DNA from: Spirochaetota bacterium
GTDB taxonomy: Bacteria > Spirochaetota > JAGLSM01 > JAKPMW01
Reading direction: 5' to 3'
Assembly: GCA_029548715.1 (NCBI GenBank)
Contig: JAKPMW010000169.1
Span: forward strand, 1 to 8,828
Length of the DNA: 8,828 bases
The notes under the pieces are model-generated. The model saw only the letters and a program-made list of their open reading frames with translations. It ran no database searches and was not told where the DNA came from. Within the stretch, counting starts at the first letter, position 1, and each line of letters starts with the position of its first letter. Shown here one piece after another: positions 6,057 through 8,828 of the stretch. Made by a program: the position numbers and the translations under genes.

Positions 6057-6464
6057 ATGCGGGTCGAGAGGATCGCCATCAGCAGCATCAAGGTTGTTGA
6101 CAGGGTGCGCGAGGACTATGGTGACATTGAAGGTCTGGCGGCCAGCCTCAGGCAGGGCGGTCTGGTGCAACCCATTGTGGTGGACGAAAAATTCCGCCTG
6201 ATCGCCGGAGGCAGACGGCTCAAGGCTGCCACGATGCTTGGCTGGTCCCAGATAGACGCCTGCATCGTCGCTGGACTGTCTCCCCTGCAAAAGCTTGATC
6301 TCGAGGTCCAGGAAAACCTTGTGCGCAAGGATCTGACGGACGCGGAGATCGCCAAGAGCATTGAAATGAAAAAGCGGCTCATGCGTCGTCCCTGGTATGT
6401 CCGCCTCTGGGAGTTTTTGAAGAGTCTGTTTGAGCGTTTTCTTGCTCTTTTCAGACGGCGCTGA
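6057..6464 (+). CDS. Small ParB N-terminal-domain protein with a basic amphipathic C-terminal helix
   Basis: The 135-residue protein matches only the N-terminal (ParB/Sulfiredoxin) domain of ParB. IEGLAASLRQGGLVQPIVV at 24-42 is the usual opening, GGRRLKAA at 51-58 corresponds to the CTP-binding GERRxRA box with Glu replaced by Gly, and ENLVRKDLT at 86-94 corresponds to ENxxRxDL. It stops where ParB would begin its helix-turn-helix, and has no dimerisation domain. Residues 108-135 instead form a helix with W, L and F on one face (W113, L117, W118, L121, L124, F125, F128, L129, F132) and R, K, E on the other, closing with RRR. This resembles membrane-binding amphipathic tails. It is unlikely to be a plain chromosome-partition ParB, and no parA is next to it. 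The ATG at 6057 has GGGGG 6 nt upstream. Domain call firm, role unknown. Confidence 0.8.
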   Translation: MRVERIAISSIKVVDRVREDYGDIEGLAASLRQGGLVQPIVVDEKFRLIAGGRRLKAATMLGWSQIDACIVAGLSPLQKLDLEVQENLVRKDLTDAEIAKSIEMKKRLMRRPWYVRLWEFLKSLFERFLALFRRR

Positions 6465-6513
6465 ACAGGACCGGGAGCAGTATGCGCACCTCATACAACA
6501 ACGTCAATTCATC

Positions 6514-6545
6514 GACAGGTCCCTCAGTCTGTTTGGAGACCTGTC
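6514..6545 (+). other. Inverted repeat in the leader before the GlgD-like gene
   Basis: GACAGGTC (6514-6521) and GACCTGTC (6538-6545) are perfect 8-bp arms around a 16-nt loop, which may add two more pairs (CC/GG) past a bulged A. The structure lies in the 109-nt gap between the ParB-domain gene and the next start, 17 nt before that gene's ribosome binding site. No T run follows, so it is not an intrinsic terminator. It could be a protein site or an mRNA structure that tunes downstream expression. Confidence 0.4.
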
Positions 6546-6561
6546 CCCGCCGTCCGCAAGC

Positions 6562-6566
6562 AGAGG
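6562..6566 (+). promoter_or_regulatory. Ribosome binding site of the GlgD-like gene
   Basis: AGAGG stands 7 nt before ATG 6574. It supports this start over a TTG at 6430 that lies inside the previous gene and would add 48 residues without family resemblance. Confidence 0.6.
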
Positions 6567-6573
6567 CATCCGT

Positions 6574-7725
6574 ATGAAGCTCAAGGCATGTTCCCTCGTC
6601 TATTCGAGCCAGCTTTCCGGGCAGGACTTTCCCGGTCTGGGGGACATGCGTCCGCGTTTCCTTCTTCCTTTCGCCGGCCGCTTTACCTATCTCGACATGT
6701 TTCTTTCCCCCCTGGTCCGGGCGGGGGTGCGCAACCATCTTGTTGTCACCCAGCGCCATGCGGAGACTGCGCACACCTATCTTGAGTCCGCCTGGGGTGA
6801 TGAGGGTTTCAAGGTGCTTCCCTTCCTGCCTGAAAGCGGGGATGTTCCATTTGATGCCCAGATGTACTCGGTTTTCAAAAGCGAGCTTTCGCCGTACGTT
6901 TTTTTCGGGCAGGTGGATCATCCCTGCTGGTTTGACATGGCCGAACTCGCCAGCGAGATGCGCATGCGTGTGCGGGGCGTTCAACCGGTTTTTGGCAGGA
7001 AAGCGGCCGGAGTCATCCTTGTCGAGCGGGGCGAGCTTCTGGATGTGCTTTCGCAGATGGTCAAGAAGGCTGTCCCGGCTGCCCGTGTCCTCGAAAAAGC
7101 GTTCCAGATTCTGGTCAAGGGTGACCGGGTGAAGCAGGTGCCGGTAGAAGGCTACTACCTCCAGGTCAACAGCCTTCAGGAGTATATCTCCGCCAATCTC
7201 GCGATTCTTCAGCAGCAGGAGCAGTTCAGGACCCTTTTTGCCCGGGTCCCTCTCCAGAGCGGTCTTTCCGGCAAGGCGCAGGCGACTATCGAGAGCACGG
7301 CCTCGTTTTACCGCTCGAGCCTTGCGGACCGCTGTGTTGTCCGGGGGGATATCTATGATTCGGTTCTCTTTCCCGGAGTCGAAATAGGAAAAAACACGGA
7401 GGTGCGTGATTCGGTGATTCTCCCCGGCGTGCGCATCGGTGACAATGTGCGGATTGCCCGCTGCATGATTGACGCGGCGGGTGATCTCCCGCAAAACGTC
7501 AAGGTCCAGATTGCCGATGGTGTCAGGATCGGGAACGCAAAATCCAGACTCGAAAACAGGGACCATGCCGCCGCTCTCAATGACGGGTTTACCTTTATCG
7601 GAGGCGGCACGGTCATTCCGCGCGGAGTGACCATCGGGGCCGGGTGCCATGTCGGGGCCGGAACGCCCAAGACCGTCTTTTCGAGGCACAAGACCCTGGC
7701 CGATGGTCGCAGTCTGGCGCGCTGA
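6574..7725 (+). CDS. GlgC/GlgD-like protein with a degenerate nucleotidyltransferase domain and left-handed beta-helix
   Basis: The 383-residue protein resembles ADP-glucose pyrophosphorylase subunits. RPRFLLPFAGRFTYLDMFLSPLVRAGVRNHLVVTQ at 27-60 follows the GlgC pattern (RPAVPFGG-x-YR-x-IDF-x-LSN onward) without the GGxGxRL loop that should precede it; residues 11-17 read SQLSGQD. The GDH box is reduced to QVDH at 113-116. YYLQVNSLQEYISANLAIL (194-212) matches the YWxDVGT-x-x-x-Y-x-AN segment. Hexapeptide repeats from about 244 to 363 (GDIYDSVLFPGVEIGKNTEV, RDSVILPGVRIGDNVRIA, VIPRGVTIGAGCHVGAG) form a left-handed beta-helix. The lost phosphate-binding loop suggests no or altered pyrophosphorylase activity, as with regulatory GlgD subunits. 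A non-catalytic partner, a sugar-binding sensor, or a sugar nucleotidyltransferase of changed chemistry are all possible. The DegT-type gene follows after 44 nt. Confidence 0.75.
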   Translation: MKLKACSLVYSSQLSGQDFPGLGDMRPRFLLPFAGRFTYLDMFLSPLVRAGVRNHLVVTQRHAETAHTYLESAWGDEGFKVLPFLPESGDVPFDAQMYSVFKSELSPYVFFGQVDHPCWFDMAELASEMRMRVRGVQPVFGRKAAGVILVERGELLDVLSQMVKKAVPAARVLEKAFQILVKGDRVKQVPVEGYYLQVNSLQEYISANLAILQQQEQFRTLFARVPLQSGLSGKAQATIESTASFYRSSLADRCVVRGDIYDSVLFPGVEIGKNTEVRDSVILPGVRIGDNVRIARCMIDAAGDLPQNVKVQIADGVRIGNAKSRLENRDHAAALNDGFTFIGGGTVIPRGVTIGAGCHVGAGTPKTVFSRHKTLADGRSLAR

Positions 7726-7758
7726 GCGTCCGGTCTGTCTGCGGGATTCAACACATAC

Positions 7759-7763
7759 AGGAG
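7759..7763 (+). promoter_or_regulatory. Ribosome binding site deciding the GTG start of the aminotransferase
   Basis: AGGAG stands 6 nt before GTG 7770. No in-frame ATG lies close by, and the longer frame from 7644 overlaps the preceding gene, so the GTG is the likely start. Confidence 0.75.
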
Positions 7764-7769
7764 AACAGA

Positions 7770-8816
7770 GTGATCCGTCATTCCAAGCCAAATATCAAGC
7801 GGGCCGACCTTGTCAGCGTGCTTGAAAACCTGATCTCGGACAATATTGCCGACGGGTCCATGGTTCGTGAATTTGAAAAAGCGTTTTGTGAATTTTCCGG
7901 CCAGCGTTCGGGGAGTGCGGTTGCGGTCGGATCGGGGATGGATGCCCTCTTTTTCGGGCTCAAGGCCCTCGGGGTCGGCCCGGGGGACGAGATCATCCTT
8001 CCCAGCTATCTCCCCACGGCACCGCTGCATGCGATCCTCAATTGCGGGGCGACCCCTGTCCTCTGTGATATCGGACCTGACTACAATATCAGCGCCGCTT
8101 CGGCCCGCGCGCTGATTACTGAACGGACCAAGGCTGTGCTGGTGGCGCACCTCTTCGGACTGCCTGCTGACATGACAGAACTTTCCGCCCTTGGGGTGCC
8201 CATCATCGAGGACTGCGCCCAGGCAATCGGTGCCCGCTATCAGGGTGACCTGGTGGGGGGCTTCGGGAAATTCGCCTTTTTTTCATTTTATGCAACCAAG
8301 ATGATCACCACGGGATACGGCGGGATGCTTCTCTCACGTGATACCCGGCTGACGACCGCAGTCCGCGAGATGAGGACCTATATCGGAAAGGACGGGCTGA
8401 CCCCCACCTTCAACAGCAATATCACGGATTTTCAGGCAGCCATGGGGGTCAATCAGCTCAAGCGCTTGCCGCACTTTATCGAGCAGCGGCGGCAGATTGC
8501 CGAGACCTATACCATGCGTTTTCTGCAGGCCCATCTCGAGGTTCCCCAGAAATTCGAGGGGCGGGAGTCGGTCTGGTACCGCTATCCCCTGCGGGTCAAG
8601 CGCAGCCTGAAGGATGCCCTTGAGTTCCTCAAAAAAAATACCATTGAGGCCAGGCAGCCTGTCTCGAAACCCCTGCATCATATCCTCGAACAGGCGCCCG
8701 AGGCATTCCCCGAGACGGAAAAGGCGTTTTTGAAGACCATTTCCATACCGATCTATCCGGCCCTCCTCAACAAGGAAGTCGAGTACGTTGCCAAGGTTGT
8801 CGCCCGGGTCAACTGA
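7770..8816 (+). CDS. DegT/DnrJ/EryC1/StrS-family PLP-dependent aminotransferase
   Basis: The 348-residue protein starts at GTG 7770 behind AGGAG. It has the fold-type I features of sugar aminotransferases: the VAVGSGMDALFFGLKALGVGPGDEIILPSY opening (50-80), the PLP-binding aspartate D148 in IIEDCAQAIG, the Schiff-base lysine K177 in FYATKMITTG, and the SNITDFQAAMGVNQLKRL segment (216-233). The C-terminal SIPIYPALLNKEVEYV (325-340) matches the family's closing motif. The Glu usual in TGEGG is Tyr here (TGYGG, Y183). Most relatives transfer an amino group from glutamate to a keto-sugar nucleotide during surface polysaccharide, LPS or secondary-metabolite synthesis. A few family members act on other substrates. 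The substrate cannot be told from sequence. The product is soluble, and the stop lies 12 nt from the window edge, so a further gene of the operon may follow. Confidence 0.85.
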   Translation: MIRHSKPNIKRADLVSVLENLISDNIADGSMVREFEKAFCEFSGQRSGSAVAVGSGMDALFFGLKALGVGPGDEIILPSYLPTAPLHAILNCGATPVLCDIGPDYNISAASARALITERTKAVLVAHLFGLPADMTELSALGVPIIEDCAQAIGARYQGDLVGGFGKFAFFSFYATKMITTGYGGMLLSRDTRLTTAVREMRTYIGKDGLTPTFNSNITDFQAAMGVNQLKRLPHFIEQRRQIAETYTMRFLQAHLEVPQKFEGRESVWYRYPLRVKRSLKDALEFLKKNTIEARQPVSKPLHHILEQAPEAFPETEKAFLKTISIPIYPALLNKEVEYVAKVVARVN

Positions 8817-8828
8817 GCGCGGGACCTT

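Noticed and set aside
6057..6464. Chromosome-partition parB of a plasmid or integrated element
   Set aside because: No parA, no parS-like repeats and no DNA-binding domain are present, and the flanking genes are housekeeping.
6451..7791. Antisense open frame of 446 codons opposite the GlgD-like gene
   Set aside because: Its composition is atypical and it has no domain or ribosome binding site. The plus strand holds a clear beta-helix protein.

Overview
The window is GC-rich (roughly 60%), bacterial, and densely packed. It holds eight genes in two divergent groups, with no phage, IS, CRISPR, tRNA or rRNA signal. The minus-strand order dksA, family-4 uracil-DNA glycosylase, priA, def, fmt, PASTA protein, together with the style of the accessory genes, suggests a spirochaete (Spirochaetota). 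That assignment rests on remembered gene order and is an inference. Seven of the eight visible gene ends use TGA and fmt uses TAA, so TGA is an ordinary stop codon here.

Left part (1 to 5858, minus strand, read right to left): a good sigma70-type promoter at 5911-5939 drives a DksA-family RNA polymerase regulator, followed after 18 nt by a family-4 Fe-S uracil-DNA glycosylase, which overlaps the priA start by 14 nt. priA is interrupted by one in-frame TGA at codon 378, with no frame change and full conservation on both sides. After a 103-nt gap with a hairpin and a possible extended -10 promoter come def and fmt (N-terminal formyl-methionine metabolism), then a membrane-anchored three-PASTA-domain protein that runs off the left edge.

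Middle (5859 to 6056): a compact divergent control region with one promoter for each side, a 13-bp palindrome lying over the dksA -10 box, and an 8-bp direct repeat just upstream of the rightward promoter.

Right part (6057 to 8816, plus strand): a small ParB N-terminal-domain protein that lacks the DNA-binding half and ends in a strongly amphipathic basic helix; a GlgC/GlgD-like protein that keeps the left-handed beta-helix but has lost the nucleotidyltransferase signature; and a DegT/DnrJ/EryC1/StrS-type PLP aminotransferase.

The left group looks like housekeeping work: transcription control, base-excision repair, replication restart, translation start and end-processing, and the cell wall. 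The function of the right group is unknown. Its members hint at a sugar or envelope-linked process, but this is inference. The most notable observations are the priA nonsense codon, the ParB-domain protein with a membrane-binding-like tail, and the catalytically degenerate GlgD-like protein beside it.
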